Source: Deltaproteobacteria bacterium Ga0077539 (GTDB lineage Bacteria > Myxococcota_A > Polyangia > Polyangiales > Ga0077539). Taken from it: DNA of 64,000 nucleotides. The stretch's first letter is position 1. Every line of letters starts with the position of its first letter. The DNA lies in the NCBI GenBank assembly GCA_001465015.1, contig LNEO01000131.1, positions 53,279 through 117,278 on the forward strand, read 5' to 3'. Both the position numbers and the translations under genes were made by a program. Positions 37,793 through 46,459 of the stretch are shown here, one piece after another. Under the pieces are notes generated by a model. It searched no databases. It saw only the letters and a program-made list of their open reading frames with translations, and was not told the DNA's origin.

Positions 37793-40679
37793 TCGTCGGG
37801 GCCGAAGCGTCATCCGATGCTGCTGCTGCGGGGGCCGACGTCGCGGCGGCGTCTGCGCCTTCGGTCGAAGCGTCACCTTCGGCGGCCGACGCATCGCCCG
37901 TCGATTCAGCGCCAGCATCCGCTGCGCCGTTCGGATTGCAGCGTCGCTCGAAATCCGCGTACGACTCGTTTTCGCGAGGGAGGTCGCAGTCGGTGGTCGT
38001 CGGCGCCGCGCCGGTCGAGCCGCCGCTCTCTCCCGCGCCGCTGCAGCGCCGCTGGAAATCGTCGAACGACTCGTTTTCACGAGGCAGATCGCAGTCAGTG
38101 CCGGGCGCGACCGTCGCTGCGCCACCATCGCTGTCCGTCGGGGCCACCGTCGTGCCAGTCCCGGTCGTTCCGGTCCCCGTGGTTGTGGTCGAGTGACCCG
38201 CGGTGGCGCTCTGGCTCTGGCCAGGGACCATCACGAGCGTGAGCTTGGGGATGTACGTCGTCGCGAGCAGCGCCACGATGAAGATGCCGATGAACGGAAG
38301 CACGGTGCGATAGAGGTCGGGCACCGGCTTGTTGAAGCGAAACGCTGCGATGAAGAGGTTCAACCCCATCGGCGGCATGAGGTAGCCGATCTCGAGGTTG
38401 AGCAAGAACACGATCCCGAGGTGGTACGGGTTGATGTCGAAGTGCAGCGCGATGCCCGCGATCAACGGCACGATCACGACGATCGCGCTGAAGATGTCCA
38501 TGAGCATCCCGACGATGAGCAAGAAGAAGTTGAGCGCGATCAAGAACGAGATCGGCGAGTTGATGATGCCGCCCGACGGCAGGTGCTGACGCGCAAGCGA
38601 GTTGACCGCTTCGCGGCACGTTCCGATCGAGTCAGCGTGGGTGCGCATGTACTCCATCGCCTGCGGACCGCACGTGAGCGACTCGAAGAGCTTGTCGGCC
38701 ACCTGCGCGTCGATGAAGAACGCGGTGAGCACCGTGGCCGCGCAGAGCTTCACGAAGATCGCGCCGACGAGCACCATCGACTCGGGGATGATCCTCGGCA
38801 GGTCCTTGGTGATCGAGAGGTCTTTGTAGATAAAGACCTCGATGATGAGCACGTAGAACGCGGTGAACGCCGCCGCCTGCGAGGGGTTGAAGATGCCCTT
38901 CGCGAGACCGACCAAGAGAAACACTGGAAGCAGGAGCTCCCACTTGGCCTCCCACAGCGCGGCTCCGGCCTCCTTCGCGTCGAACTTCGAGCGAGGCGCC
39001 TTGGACACAATGCCCATCACGATGGCGTACACGATGAGCAGTCCGAGCAGGAGCACGCCCGGCAAGAGACCGGCGAGCATGAACTTCTGCAGCTCGAGCC
39101 TCTCTTTTCCGGGAGGGGCTTCTTGGAGACCCGCGACGATGCCGTACACGATGAGCGGCAGACACGGCGGAAAGGTGATTCCGAGCGCGCCGCCGGTGGT
39201 CACGAGGCCGAGCGAGAAGTTTTGCGGGTACTTGTCTCGGATGAGCGCCGGGTAGAGGAGCCCGCCGATCGCGACGATCGTGATGCCCGAGGCGCCCGAG
39301 AAGATCGTGAAGAACGCGCTCGCCAAGAGGCACACGACCGCGAGGCCGCCGGGCAGCGCGCCGAGGACCGCGCGCGCCACGCGAACGAGCCGCTGCGGCG
39401 TCTTCGACTCGCTCATCAGGTACCCCGCGAGCGTGAACACAGGGATCGTCGGAAGCACGCTCATGCGCGCGAAGTGCGGCCCGAGCGCGTCTTCCATAGC
39501 GCTCGCGAGCGCCTGCGGCTGAACGCTGGTCGTCCCGTGGATCCACAGGAAGATCGCCATCCCGCCCAAGAACGTGAACAGCGGCGCGCCGAGCAGCGCC
39601 ATGCAGAAGAAGAACAACACGCCCGCGCTGATCGGGACCTTGGGGATCTGACCGCCCGCGAAGTAGCAGAACGCGAGGACGGCGATCGCACCGCCAGCGG
39701 CCATTCCGAGGTGCGCGACCTCGAACTTCACGTCGGGCTCGGGCTCGCGCGCCATCGTGGGGCCGTAGTGACCCTGGTTCTTCTTACGCAACGCCAGCGG
39801 GATCGCGAGCGTCGGAACAGCGAGCAGCACCGCCCCGAGCAGCGGCTTGAACACCTGCGATCCTGCCGCCGGAATGAGCATCGCAAAGAGCGTCAACAGC
39901 GCGATGCCGATCTCGGTCGCGGTCGCGTAGGCGACGGGGGGACCGAGCGCCGCGTGCTGCTCGTGCTGGTCGCCCTCGGCCTCGCTGGGCGCCTCGGGGT
40001 CCTTGGTTTCACCATCAGTCGCGCCCGCGTCGGACTCGGGCTTCTTGCCAGCGTCGATCACGGGGTCGTTGCGAAAGACCGCGACGAACTCGTGATAGCC
40101 GTGCATGAGCAGCCGGATCGCGATGAGCAGAAAGCCCGCGGGGATCACGAACTGAAACTCGAACGAGCGATCGATGGTCGCCGCGTCGAGGCCCGACGCT
40201 CGAGCGCTGACCGCCTGCGCGTTGGCCGTGTGCACCGCCTCCATGAGCGAGCCGAAGATGCCCTTGGCGAGCGCGAATGCGATCACGCTGCCGAGGGTGT
40301 TGGCGACCGCGGCCATCGCGTGTTTGCCGCGCGGAGGCAGCAGTCGACCGAGGACGTCGATCGCGAGGTGCCGTCGTCCGCGGGTCGCGAAGCTCGCGCC
40401 GAGAAACGCCGCGAACAGCGTCCCGTGCATCAAGAAGTCGCTGGAGAAGCGCGAGAAGGACGACGTCTTCTGCATGAAGGCGTCGAGCGTCGCTTGCGTC
40501 CCCCATTTGTTGATCGCCATCGAGATGAGCCGCGTGCCAGACTCGCCGACGGCCATCGCGACCATGGCGACGACCACGACGAGCGACATCGCGCTCTCTG
40601 CCAGGAGGATTCCGCGATCGACGGTGTCGAGCGGCTTGAGAAATGGTGCGGGTTTCGCGGTAGGTGCTGCGCCAGCCAT
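37785..40679 (-). CDS. Fused TRAP transporter DctQ-DctM permease with a Cys-motif C-terminal tail
   Basis: 964 residues. The first 200 are a DctQ small-subunit domain (LLAESAMSLVVVVAMVAMAV, HGTLFAAFLGASFATRGRRHLAIDVL). An acidic linker and extra helices lead into a full DctM domain (GAPLFTFLGGMAIFL, IPVFTLAGYLMSES, ASAFFTIFSGASGITIVAIGGLL, NLEIGYLMPPMGLNLFIAAFRF). After the last helix a Thr/Gly-rich tail carries two copies of DCDLPRENES[FY]xDFxRRC (residues 862-879 and 897-914). It moves an unknown solute with Na+ or H+ using the DctP and TatT proteins encoded upstream. Confidence 0.93.
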   Translation of the reverse strand: MAGAAPTAKPAPFLKPLDTVDRGILLAESAMSLVVVVAMVAMAVGESGTRLISMAINKWGTQATLDAFMQKTSSFSRFSSDFLMHGTLFAAFLGASFATRGRRHLAIDVLGRLLPPRGKHAMAAVANTLGSVIAFALAKGIFGSLMEAVHTANAQAVSARASGLDAATIDRSFEFQFVIPAGFLLIAIRLLMHGYHEFVAVFRNDPVIDAGKKPESDAGATDGETKDPEAPSEAEGDQHEQHAALGPPVAYATATEIGIALLTLFAMLIPAAGSQVFKPLLGAVLLAVPTLAIPLALRKKNQGHYGPTMAREPEPDVKFEVAHLGMAAGGAIAVLAFCYFAGGQIPKVPISAGVLFFFCMALLGAPLFTFLGGMAIFLWIHGTTSVQPQALASAMEDALGPHFARMSVLPTIPVFTLAGYLMSESKTPQRLVRVARAVLGALPGGLAVVCLLASAFFTIFSGASGITIVAIGGLLYPALIRDKYPQNFSLGLVTTGGALGITFPPCLPLIVYGIVAGLQEAPPGKERLELQKFMLAGLLPGVLLLGLLIVYAIVMGIVSKAPRSKFDAKEAGAALWEAKWELLLPVFLLVGLAKGIFNPSQAAAFTAFYVLIIEVFIYKDLSITKDLPRIIPESMVLVGAIFVKLCAATVLTAFFIDAQVADKLFESLTCGPQAMEYMRTHADSIGTCREAVNSLARQHLPSGGIINSPISFLIALNFFLLIVGMLMDIFSAIVVIVPLIAGIALHFDINPYHLGIVFLLNLEIGYLMPPMGLNLFIAAFRFNKPVPDLYRTVLPFIGIFIVALLATTYIPKLTLVMVPGQSQSATAGHSTTTTGTGTTGTGTTVAPTDSDGGAATVAPGTDCDLPRENESFDDFQRRCSGAGESGGSTGAAPTTTDCDLPRENESYADFERRCNPNGAADAGAESTGDASAAEGDASTEGADAAATSAPAAAASDDASAPTNG
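37938..37991 (-). repeat. Second copy of the DCDLPRENES tail motif in DctQM
   Basis: Encodes DCDLPRENESYADFERRC, differing from the first copy at F/Y, D/A and Q/E only. The conservation contrasts with the low-complexity sequence on both sides, which suggests selection on the motif. Confidence 0.9.
38043..38096 (-). repeat. First copy of the DCDLPRENES tail motif in DctQM
   Basis: Encodes DCDLPRENESFDDFQRRC near the DctQM C-terminus. The partner copy is encoded at 37938-37991, and 17 Ser/Gly/Thr-rich residues separate them. Each unit begins and ends with Cys, 15 residues apart, so each may close a disulfide loop. Confidence 0.9.
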
Positions 40680-40757
40680 CGGACCGCGGAGCGTATCAAC
40701 TCAACGCGCAACCGTTGCAGCGCAAATCCCGACGGACCACGATTTCAAGCGCTCACG

Positions 40758-40806
40758 GCCGGCGCTCGCCGGCTCGCCGAGCAATCACGGCGTGTCGCGT
40801 CATTGC
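40758..40806. other. Two inverted repeats between dctP and dctQM
   Basis: GCCGGCG/CGCCGGC (40758-40773) and GCAATCACG/CGTCATTGC (40781-40806, one mismatch) can form hairpins in the 197-base gap between the binding-protein gene and the permease gene. There is no T-run, so RNA processing or attenuation is as likely as termination. Confidence 0.55.
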
Positions 40807-40821
40807 TTCGTCCCCACCAGA

Positions 40822-40857
40822 CTCGCCAGGCTCGGCAGACTCGCCAAGCTCGCCAGG
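40822..40857. repeat. Four tandem 9-bp repeats before dctQM
   Basis: Units CTCGCCAGG, CTCGGCAGA, CTCGCCAAG and CTCGCCAGG lie back to back just downstream of the dctP stop. The array lies in non-coding sequence; it could be a slippage-prone tract. Confidence 0.8.
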
Positions 40858-40876
40858 CTCGATCGCGGCGCAGCGA

Positions 40877-41908
40877 CTACTGAATCGCAGCGACGCGCTG
40901 GATGTACGCGGCGTCGGCGATCTGGCCGGTGAGGCGTGTTCGCGTCGTCACGAACGCAGCCTCCCACGCGGCGCGACCGGCGCCGTCGACCTCGACCGCC
41001 GTGATGCCGCGGCTCGCCAACGACGCGAGCGCCGACGATTCGGCGCGGCGCAGCGAACCGCGCGCGAGCTGGTGATAGTTGGCAGCGATGCGGCGGAGCA
41101 GCTCTTGCTGCTGGGCGGTGAGCGAATTGAACTTGTTTCGCCCGATCACCGTCGCGCCGATCGTGGTGTACAGCGGCAGGTTGGTCATGTGGGTCATGCG
41201 CGTGGCCCACTGGAGCTGCACGGCGACGGGCGGGCTCGTGATGACCGTGTTGATGCGGTTGGTCTGCAGCGCGCTCAGCACTTCGGGGACGCCGAGACGA
41301 ACCGGATTCGCGTTGATCACGCTGTAGAACGCGGGCATCGCGCGGTCGTCGCTCCACACCCACGGGCGCTGTTGGGCGAGCTGCTGCGGGGTGCTCACGG
41401 GCGACTGCGAGAACACGCGGGCCTGGCCGACGTCGGCCCAGCCCATGAGCTCGAACCCGGCGGTGCCCATCTGCTGGGTGATCTCGGTGTTGAGCTGCGT
41501 GCGCGCTCGATCGAGCCGCCCGTAGTCCCGAAACATGCCCGGCATCTGAAAGACCAGGGCGGGTCGGTGGATCTGGTAGAGACCGACGGCGGTGACCGCC
41601 GCTCCGTCCAAGCGACCGGCGCGGATCTTTCGGATCACCTCGGCCTCGTCGCCCTGCACGCCGCCGGCGAAGAACTGCAGCCGCATGGGCTGGTTGATCT
41701 TCGCGGACTCGCGGCGGAGCTCGCGGTTCCACGCGTCGAAGACGTTCATCCAGGTCGAGCCCGCGGGGGCGAGCGTCGCGATCGAGATGGTCACTGGCGC
41801 GGCCGCGGCGGCCGGAGCCGTCTGGGCCTCGACGCTTAGCGACGCGCCGACACCGGCCAACACGCCGATCGACGCCAACGCAGAGAGAGTCCACTTCTTG
41901 TTCGACAT
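40877..41908 (-). CDS. TRAP transporter DctP-type solute-binding protein
   Basis: 343 residues from ATG 41908, chosen for GGGAG seven bases upstream. A signal peptide (LSALASIGVLAGVGASLSVEAQ) leads into a DctP fold: ISIATLAPAGSTWMNVFDAWN, FFAGGVQGDEAEVIRKIRAGRLDGAAVT, GVPEVLSALQTNRINTVITSP. At the place of the conserved carboxylate-binding Arg (SiaP LKLRVPN) it reads RPWVWS (181-186), with Trp183. It probably does not bind simple organic acids. It delivers solute to DctQM in the periplasm. Encoded between tatT and dctQM. Confidence 0.92.
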   Translation of the reverse strand: MSNKKWTLSALASIGVLAGVGASLSVEAQTAPAAAAAPVTISIATLAPAGSTWMNVFDAWNRELRRESAKINQPMRLQFFAGGVQGDEAEVIRKIRAGRLDGAAVTAVGLYQIHRPALVFQMPGMFRDYGRLDRARTQLNTEITQQMGTAGFELMGWADVGQARVFSQSPVSTPQQLAQQRPWVWSDDRAMPAFYSVINANPVRLGVPEVLSALQTNRINTVITSPPVAVQLQWATRMTHMTNLPLYTTIGATVIGRNKFNSLTAQQQELLRRIAANYHQLARGSLRRAESSALASLASRGITAVEVDGAGRAAWEAAFVTTRTRLTGQIADAAYIQRVAAIQ

Positions 41909-42011
41909 GTTCACGCTCCCGAAACTGCTGTGATGCAATGTTCGCTTCGACGGTCAGACGCGGCGCGTATTCTCGCGCTCGCGCTCGCGCTGCGGCTCCC
42001 CCTTACGATGC

Positions 42012-43001
42012 TCAGTTGGCCGCTGGCGTCGCGGCGCCTGCCTCGGTCGACGCTTCGCCGGAGGCGCTCGCTCCGCCGGGCTCTTCCGGCAGGAAGAGGT
42101 CGTCGATCTGCGCGAGGTATCGGCGCGCGCGGCGCTTGGCGAGGAGGTTCTGCAGGCGGTTGTCCTCGCTGACGTCACCGGCGTCGAGGACCGTCTGGAG
42201 CTGCTCTTGGAACGCGCGGCGGTTTTGCAGCGGGACGAGGACGTTCTTCGCGTAGATCACGCGGTACATCAGGTTGGTCCCGCGGGTCTGCTGGATGAGC
42301 CACTCGAACTCGCGCTGGGCGAGGTCGGGGCGACCGCCCAACGAAGCAGGAACCGCCGCCTGTACGCCGGCGAGCAGCGCGTGCGGGGCGTAGTCGTTGA
42401 ACTCGTGGTCGAGGTCTTTGGCGCGCTCGGCGAGCGCGACCACGAACGGGAGATCCGCGACTGCGTCGGGATCGTCACGGTTGAGGCTGATGTAGTTGAT
42501 CCACGCGTACGCGGTCCAAAAGAGCTGACCGCCCTGCTCGCGCCGCTCGAAGTTGCGCAGGTAGTTGCGCCAACGGTCGAGGTTCGCGCGAGCGCCCTGC
42601 ACGCCGCCGTCGTCTGGCTCCCAGATCGACATGATCTCGAAGCCGATCGTGCGGGCGCGAATGAACGCGGCGCTCGCGCGGCTCTTGTAGTGCTCCATCC
42701 GGGCGACGTCGTCGCGCGCGGCGGCCTCTTCCATGTGATCCGCGAGAAAGCCGAACCCGAGCGACGCGTACGAGCGCGCCAGCGTGAGGCGCAGCGTCGT
42801 GTTCTCGGGGATGGTGATCATCAGGGCTTCGAGCGTCCCGATGGAGCCGGGGATCGCAGCTTCGACGAGCTCAGGATCCGCTGAGCGCTGAAGGGCAATC
42901 GAGCCCCGCCCGACGATGCCAGCGGTCGAACCCGCTGCGATTTGCGAAAGACAGCCGCTCTGAGAAGCCACGAGGACCGCCGCCGCAAGAGCCCTCTTCA
43001 T
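42012..43001 (-). CDS. TRAP transporter TatT component (TPR-like lipoprotein)
   Basis: About 329 residues. The lipoprotein signal is LAAAVLVASQSGC. The helical body (GSIGTLEALMITIPENTTLRLTLARSYASLGFGF...YWAY-like LFWTAYAWINYISL...PHALLAGVQAAVPASLGGRPDLAQREFEWLI) matches the TatT family, whose Treponema member Tp0956 pairs with a DctP-like partner. TatT forms a periplasmic TPR-like scaffold thought to help hand ligand to the binding protein. It is upstream of dctP on the minus strand. The C-terminus is Ala/Glu-rich. Confidence 0.88.
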   Translation of the reverse strand: MKRALAAAVLVASQSGCLSQIAAGSTAGIVGRGSIALQRSADPELVEAAIPGSIGTLEALMITIPENTTLRLTLARSYASLGFGFLADHMEEAAARDDVARMEHYKSRASAAFIRARTIGFEIMSIWEPDDGGVQGARANLDRWRNYLRNFERREQGGQLFWTAYAWINYISLNRDDPDAVADLPFVVALAERAKDLDHEFNDYAPHALLAGVQAAVPASLGGRPDLAQREFEWLIQQTRGTNLMYRVIYAKNVLVPLQNRRAFQEQLQTVLDAGDVSEDNRLQNLLAKRRARRYLAQIDDLFLPEEPGGASASGEASTEAGAATPAAN

Positions 43002-43136
43002 GCTTGGACGCCGCATACTGGAGGCGGTACCCGAGCGCGCGAGTCTGTGTCAACGGCCTCGATCAGGTCATGTGATGATCGTCGTGGCGACGCGACGGTC
43101 GGGTTCGACGTCAGCGAGGCCCGCCCGACCGCACCG

Positions 43137-44087
43137 ATGCGACAATTGTATAAATATTTCAAATACATAGCATCGGTGCTGCTCGGCGGGGTCTCCCTCC
43201 TGGCGGCTCCGGACGAGGCGTCTGCGTTCTGTCGCACAACGACCACGGGCTCGCAGCCCGTGCCCGACCAGTGTCCCACCGCCGGGCTCCCGCTCGCGTG
43301 GCCGGCAGGTTGCGCGGCGCTCTCGCTCGACCCGACGCTGCTGCCCGAGGGCTACTCAGCCGACGCGCTCTCGCTCGAGATCGGGACCGCCCTCGACAAG
43401 TGGAACTCGATTTCGTGTGTCGGTTCACAGGACGCCGGCGCCGCGGACGCGCTCGCGCCGCGCTCGCGCTTCGCGCTCGTGCCGTTCGGTCGCTGCCCCG
43501 ACGGGGTGCGCTTCGACCCGCGAGGTCGCAACGCCAACACCGTCTCGTTTCGCTCGAGCTGGGCAGATACACCGTCGTTTCCGCCGGGTGCGATCGCGGT
43601 CACCGTCGTGTCGTTCGCGCCGTCGACGGGTCGGATCCTCGACACCGACGTCGTGTTCAATCTCCGCGCTCCGAGCAACCCCGAGGGGTTCGTGTTCGAT
43701 CCCGCGGCCAGCGCCGACCCTCAGTACCGAGAGCTCCAGGCGGTGCTCGCGCACGAGGTCGGGCACGTCCTCGGCCTGGCGCACTCGGACGTTCGCGCTT
43801 CGCTCATGACCGCGGTCTACAACCGCGTCGCTCCGGTGCGAGCGCCGCTCGAGGACGACCGCGTCGGCGCGTGCGCGATCTATCCCGAAGGGCGCTCGTT
43901 CGCCGCCTGCGACCCGGGCCGCGAACACCGTTGTGCTCCGGGATGCCAGTGCGCTGCGCCAGGAGCACACACAATCAACCACCGATCGACGTTGGTTCTG
44001 CTCGGGCTCTCTGCGTTGGCGGTGCTCGGCGGACTCAACGCGAGGCGATCCGCACGATCTCGCCAGCGGCCATCACGCGCACCATAG
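43137..44087 (+). CDS. Matrixin-like zinc metalloprotease with a MYXO-CTERM-like tail
   Basis: 316 residues. Signal peptide (YIASVLLGGVSLLAAPDEASA), a beta-rich body, then the metzincin zinc motif HEVGHVLGLAH (206-216) and a Met-turn (SLMTAVYN). The C-terminus has a Cys motif (CAPGCQCAAPG), a hydrophobic helix (STLVLLGLSALAVLGGL) and an Arg-rich end (NARRSARSRQRPSR), the tripartite layout of myxobacterial sorting tails. Probably exported and surface-held or released. Codons 2-12 are unusually A+T-rich (43140-43172), which may keep the start region unstructured. Confidence 0.88.
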   Translation: MRQLYKYFKYIASVLLGGVSLLAAPDEASAFCRTTTTGSQPVPDQCPTAGLPLAWPAGCAALSLDPTLLPEGYSADALSLEIGTALDKWNSISCVGSQDAGAADALAPRSRFALVPFGRCPDGVRFDPRGRNANTVSFRSSWADTPSFPPGAIAVTVVSFAPSTGRILDTDVVFNLRAPSNPEGFVFDPAASADPQYRELQAVLAHEVGHVLGLAHSDVRASLMTAVYNRVAPVRAPLEDDRVGACAIYPEGRSFAACDPGREHRCAPGCQCAAPGAHTINHRSTLVLLGLSALAVLGGLNARRSARSRQRPSRAP

Positions 44088-45333
44088 CGTCGCTGTCCAA
44101 GAGAAGATCCGCGAGCGGATCGACCTCTCCCGTGGCGCCAGCGAGGTGCGACCACGCGATGACCGCGAGCCGCCGAATCGCAGGCGCCGCCGTCACCAAC
44201 GCGCGACGAACCGGCGCAGCTGCAGCGGCGTCGTCGCACTCGGACAGCACCAACAGCGCGCGAATCGCGAGCATCGGGTCGGGCGACGCTGCCAGCGGCC
44301 TGAGCGCCGCGACGGCCTCGGATCGCCGCCGCCCCGCGCGACCGAGCGCGCCCGCGACGCGCAACCTCACTTCGACGTCGCCGTCTTCGAGAAAGGGCAG
44401 GAGCCTCGCCTCGTTGCGCTCGGCGAGCCCTGTGGCTGCGACCGCAGCCTGCGCGCGGAGGCTCGCGTCCGCGCCCGCGAGGGCGTCGAAGATGTAGTTG
44501 CTCGCCGCGTCGTCTCCGCGCGCAGAGAGCGCTCGAGCAAACTCGATCGAGAGAGCGTTGGGCGGCTGGCGCAAGAGCGGCGCGAGCTCTGTGCGAGCGC
44601 GGTCGGAGTTCGCCGAAACCAGCGCGGAGACCGCCATCATGCGCACGAACGCGACGCGATCCTCCCTCGCCGGCAAGATCGCGTCGAACGCCGTTTGCCC
44701 ATGGGCTCCCAGCGCCAACACGCACGCCGCGCGCACCGAGTCGTCGGAATCCTCGCGCACGCACTGCGCGAGTCGCTCGATCACCGCGCGCTCTCCGCGC
44801 CGTCTGTTGAGCCGTTGCGCCGCGGCTCTACGCAGCTCGACCGAGCTCGACTCGAGGGCGCCGATCAGACCGAGCACGTTGCCTCGCCCCTCGTCCGCGG
44901 CGAGCCCCGCGATGCGTCGCTCGGGCTCGGTGCTGCGGGAGGCCTCGATCAAGCGCGCAGGGGGCTCGCCGTCACGGCCGTCGACCTCGTACAGGGCGGC
45001 GGCGGCGCGATCTCCGAGGAGCCCTTCGCGTTCGGCCAGCCTCGCGAGCGGGTCGCGCCCGCGTTGGCCGAGCGAGCGAAGGGACGACAGGGCGGCGCGC
45101 TGAATCCGCGCGTCGCGCGAGCCCGCGTCGCGTTCGAGCACCGCGAGCGCGATGATCGCGAGCTGATCGGCGTCGCTGCTTCCGCGGTCGCGCGAGGTCG
45201 TGCGGTAGGTCCGAAGCGCGCCCGCGACGTCGCCCTGCAGCGCTTGCCTCCTCAGCGGGCTGGCGGCGCAAGCGCACAGAACAACAACCAACCCGAATGC
45301 GGCAGAACGAGCGCGCCTGGCCACGAGCGACAC
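44035..45333 (-). CDS. HEAT-repeat lipoprotein
   Basis: 432 residues from GTG 45333. Lipoprotein signal (SAAFGLVVVLCAC). The body is a run of HEAT-like repeats: SSSVELRRAAAQRLNRR, DSDDSVRAACVLALGAHG, DRVAFVRMMAVSALV, DGDVEVRLRVAGALGRAG and DSDAMVRVMAAGEIV. It overlaps the convergent metalloprotease gene by 53 bases at the 3' ends. A protein-binding scaffold in the periplasm or on the outer membrane is likely; the partner is unknown. Confidence 0.82.
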   Translation of the reverse strand: MSLVARRARSAAFGLVVVLCACAASPLRRQALQGDVAGALRTYRTTSRDRGSSDADQLAIIALAVLERDAGSRDARIQRAALSSLRSLGQRGRDPLARLAEREGLLGDRAAAALYEVDGRDGEPPARLIEASRSTEPERRIAGLAADEGRGNVLGLIGALESSSVELRRAAAQRLNRRRGERAVIERLAQCVREDSDDSVRAACVLALGAHGQTAFDAILPAREDRVAFVRMMAVSALVSANSDRARTELAPLLRQPPNALSIEFARALSARGDDAASNYIFDALAGADASLRAQAAVAATGLAERNEARLLPFLEDGDVEVRLRVAGALGRAGRRRSEAVAALRPLAASPDPMLAIRALLVLSECDDAAAAAPVRRALVTAAPAIRRLAVIAWSHLAGATGEVDPLADLLLDSDAMVRVMAAGEIVRIASR

Positions 45334-45376
45334 CGTACAACAACTCTTGGTCGACGAACCGTAGTTTGCGCGGCGC

Positions 45377-45793
45377 TCACTTCGCGCGTCGTCGAGAGAC
45401 CCCTCGCCGCGCGGGGCTGGTGAGCCAGACGCACAGCGCGAAGAGCGACAGCGCCACACACGAGAGCGCTGCGCTCTTCGCGTCGATCGCGAGCGCTGCG
45501 GGAATCGGCAGCCCAACATCGACGAGGGCGCTCGTGAGCGAGAGCGCCCAGAGCCCGATCGCGGCGACGCGTGCGCCTGCGCGGCGCCATCCGGTGGCTC
45601 GAACGGGAGCGCCCTTCCACAGGACGTATGCGGCGAAGATGACGGGCGCGACGAGCGTGGTGGCGACGAGCGCAGCCGCACGGTTCGCCGCGGAGAGAAC
45701 GCCCGATTGTGCGAGCGCCGTCCGCGCGATTCCCACCGCGAGAACGATCGGGGAGCTCGCGAGCAACGTGACGTCGAGCGCAGGGATCTTCAC
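45377..45793 (-). CDS. Small hypothetical membrane protein
   Basis: 138 residues with about four hydrophobic stretches (VTLLASSPIVLAVGIARTAL, LVATTLVAPVIFAAYVLW, RVAAIGLWALSLTSALVDVG, SCVALSLFALCVWL) and a basic C-terminus (SPARRGVSRRRAK). No family recognised. It lies 67 bases downstream of infC on the same strand and 44 bases before the HEAT lipoprotein start, so all three may be transcribed together. Confidence 0.7.
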   Translation of the reverse strand: MKIPALDVTLLASSPIVLAVGIARTALAQSGVLSAANRAAALVATTLVAPVIFAAYVLWKGAPVRATGWRRAGARVAAIGLWALSLTSALVDVGLPIPAALAIDAKSAALSCVALSLFALCVWLTSPARRGVSRRRAK

Positions 45794-45859
45794 GCGATCG
45801 TTCGCAGTCGCCCGAAGAGGGCGGAGCCAGGGCTTCGAGGCCGGGCGGGCCCGAGGCGC

Positions 45860-46459
45860 TCAGACCTCGTCGGCGGCCGGAGCGGTGCCCGGTGCGGGAG
45901 CGGCCTTCTTGAAGGCGCCAGGCTTGGGGGCGATGAGGGCGGTCATGGCTTTGCCTTCCATCACAGGCATCTGCTCGACGACGATGAGTCCTTCGAGAGC
46001 CTTGATGATGTCGTCGACGACCTCGCGCCCCTTCTCGGGGTGAGTCACCTCGCGACCGCGAAACCGCACAGTGATCTTGGCCTTGTTGCCCTCTTCGAGG
46101 AAGCGCTTGATGTGCTTGATCTTGGTGTCGAGGTCGTGGTCATCGGTCTTGGGGCGAACCTTGACCTCTTTGATTTCGACCGTCGTTTGCCGCTTGCGCT
46201 GGTCGTTCGCCTTCTTCTTCTCTTCGTACTTGAACTTCCCGTAGTCCATCACCTTGCAGACGGGAGGTTCGGCCTTGGGGTTGACCTCGACGAGGTCGAG
46301 CCCGCGGTCCTGCGCGAGGCGAAGCGCCTCGGACGAAGACATGATCCCGAGCTGAGCGCCGCTGTCGTCGATGACGCGCACTTCGGGTACACGGATGCGG
46401 TGGTTGACGCGAACTTGTGGAACGCGGTTACGGTTGTCGATGGGGCCTCGGAACGCGAT
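45860..46459 (-). CDS. infC: Translation initiation factor IF-3 with an ATC start codon
   Basis: 199 residues. The N-domain VNHRIRVPEVRVIDDSGAQLG, the linker NPKAEPPVCKVMDYGKFKYE and the C-domain DLDTKIKHIKRFLEEGNKAKITVRFRGREV are classical IF-3. No ATG, GTG or TTG fits. ATC at 46459 has AGGAG (46468-46472) eight bases upstream, matching the family habit of AUU/AUC/AUA starts used for autoregulation, because IF-3 rejects such codons. The C-terminus has a Lys/Pro/Ala extension. rpmI and rplT, its usual neighbours, are absent downstream. Confidence 0.93.
   Translation of the reverse strand: MAFRGPIDNRNRVPQVRVNHRIRVPEVRVIDDSGAQLGIMSSSEALRLAQDRGLDLVEVNPKAEPPVCKVMDYGKFKYEEKKKANDQRKRQTTVEIKEVKVRPKTDDHDLDTKIKHIKRFLEEGNKAKITVRFRGREVTHPEKGREVVDDIIKALEGLIVVEQMPVMEGKAMTALIAPKPGAFKKAAPAPGTAPAADEV

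Noticed and set aside
37698..40883. Over 1000-codon plus-strand open frame opposite dctQM
   Set aside because: Extremely Arg/Glu/His-rich antisense translation; the minus strand has a complete TRAP permease with membrane helices.
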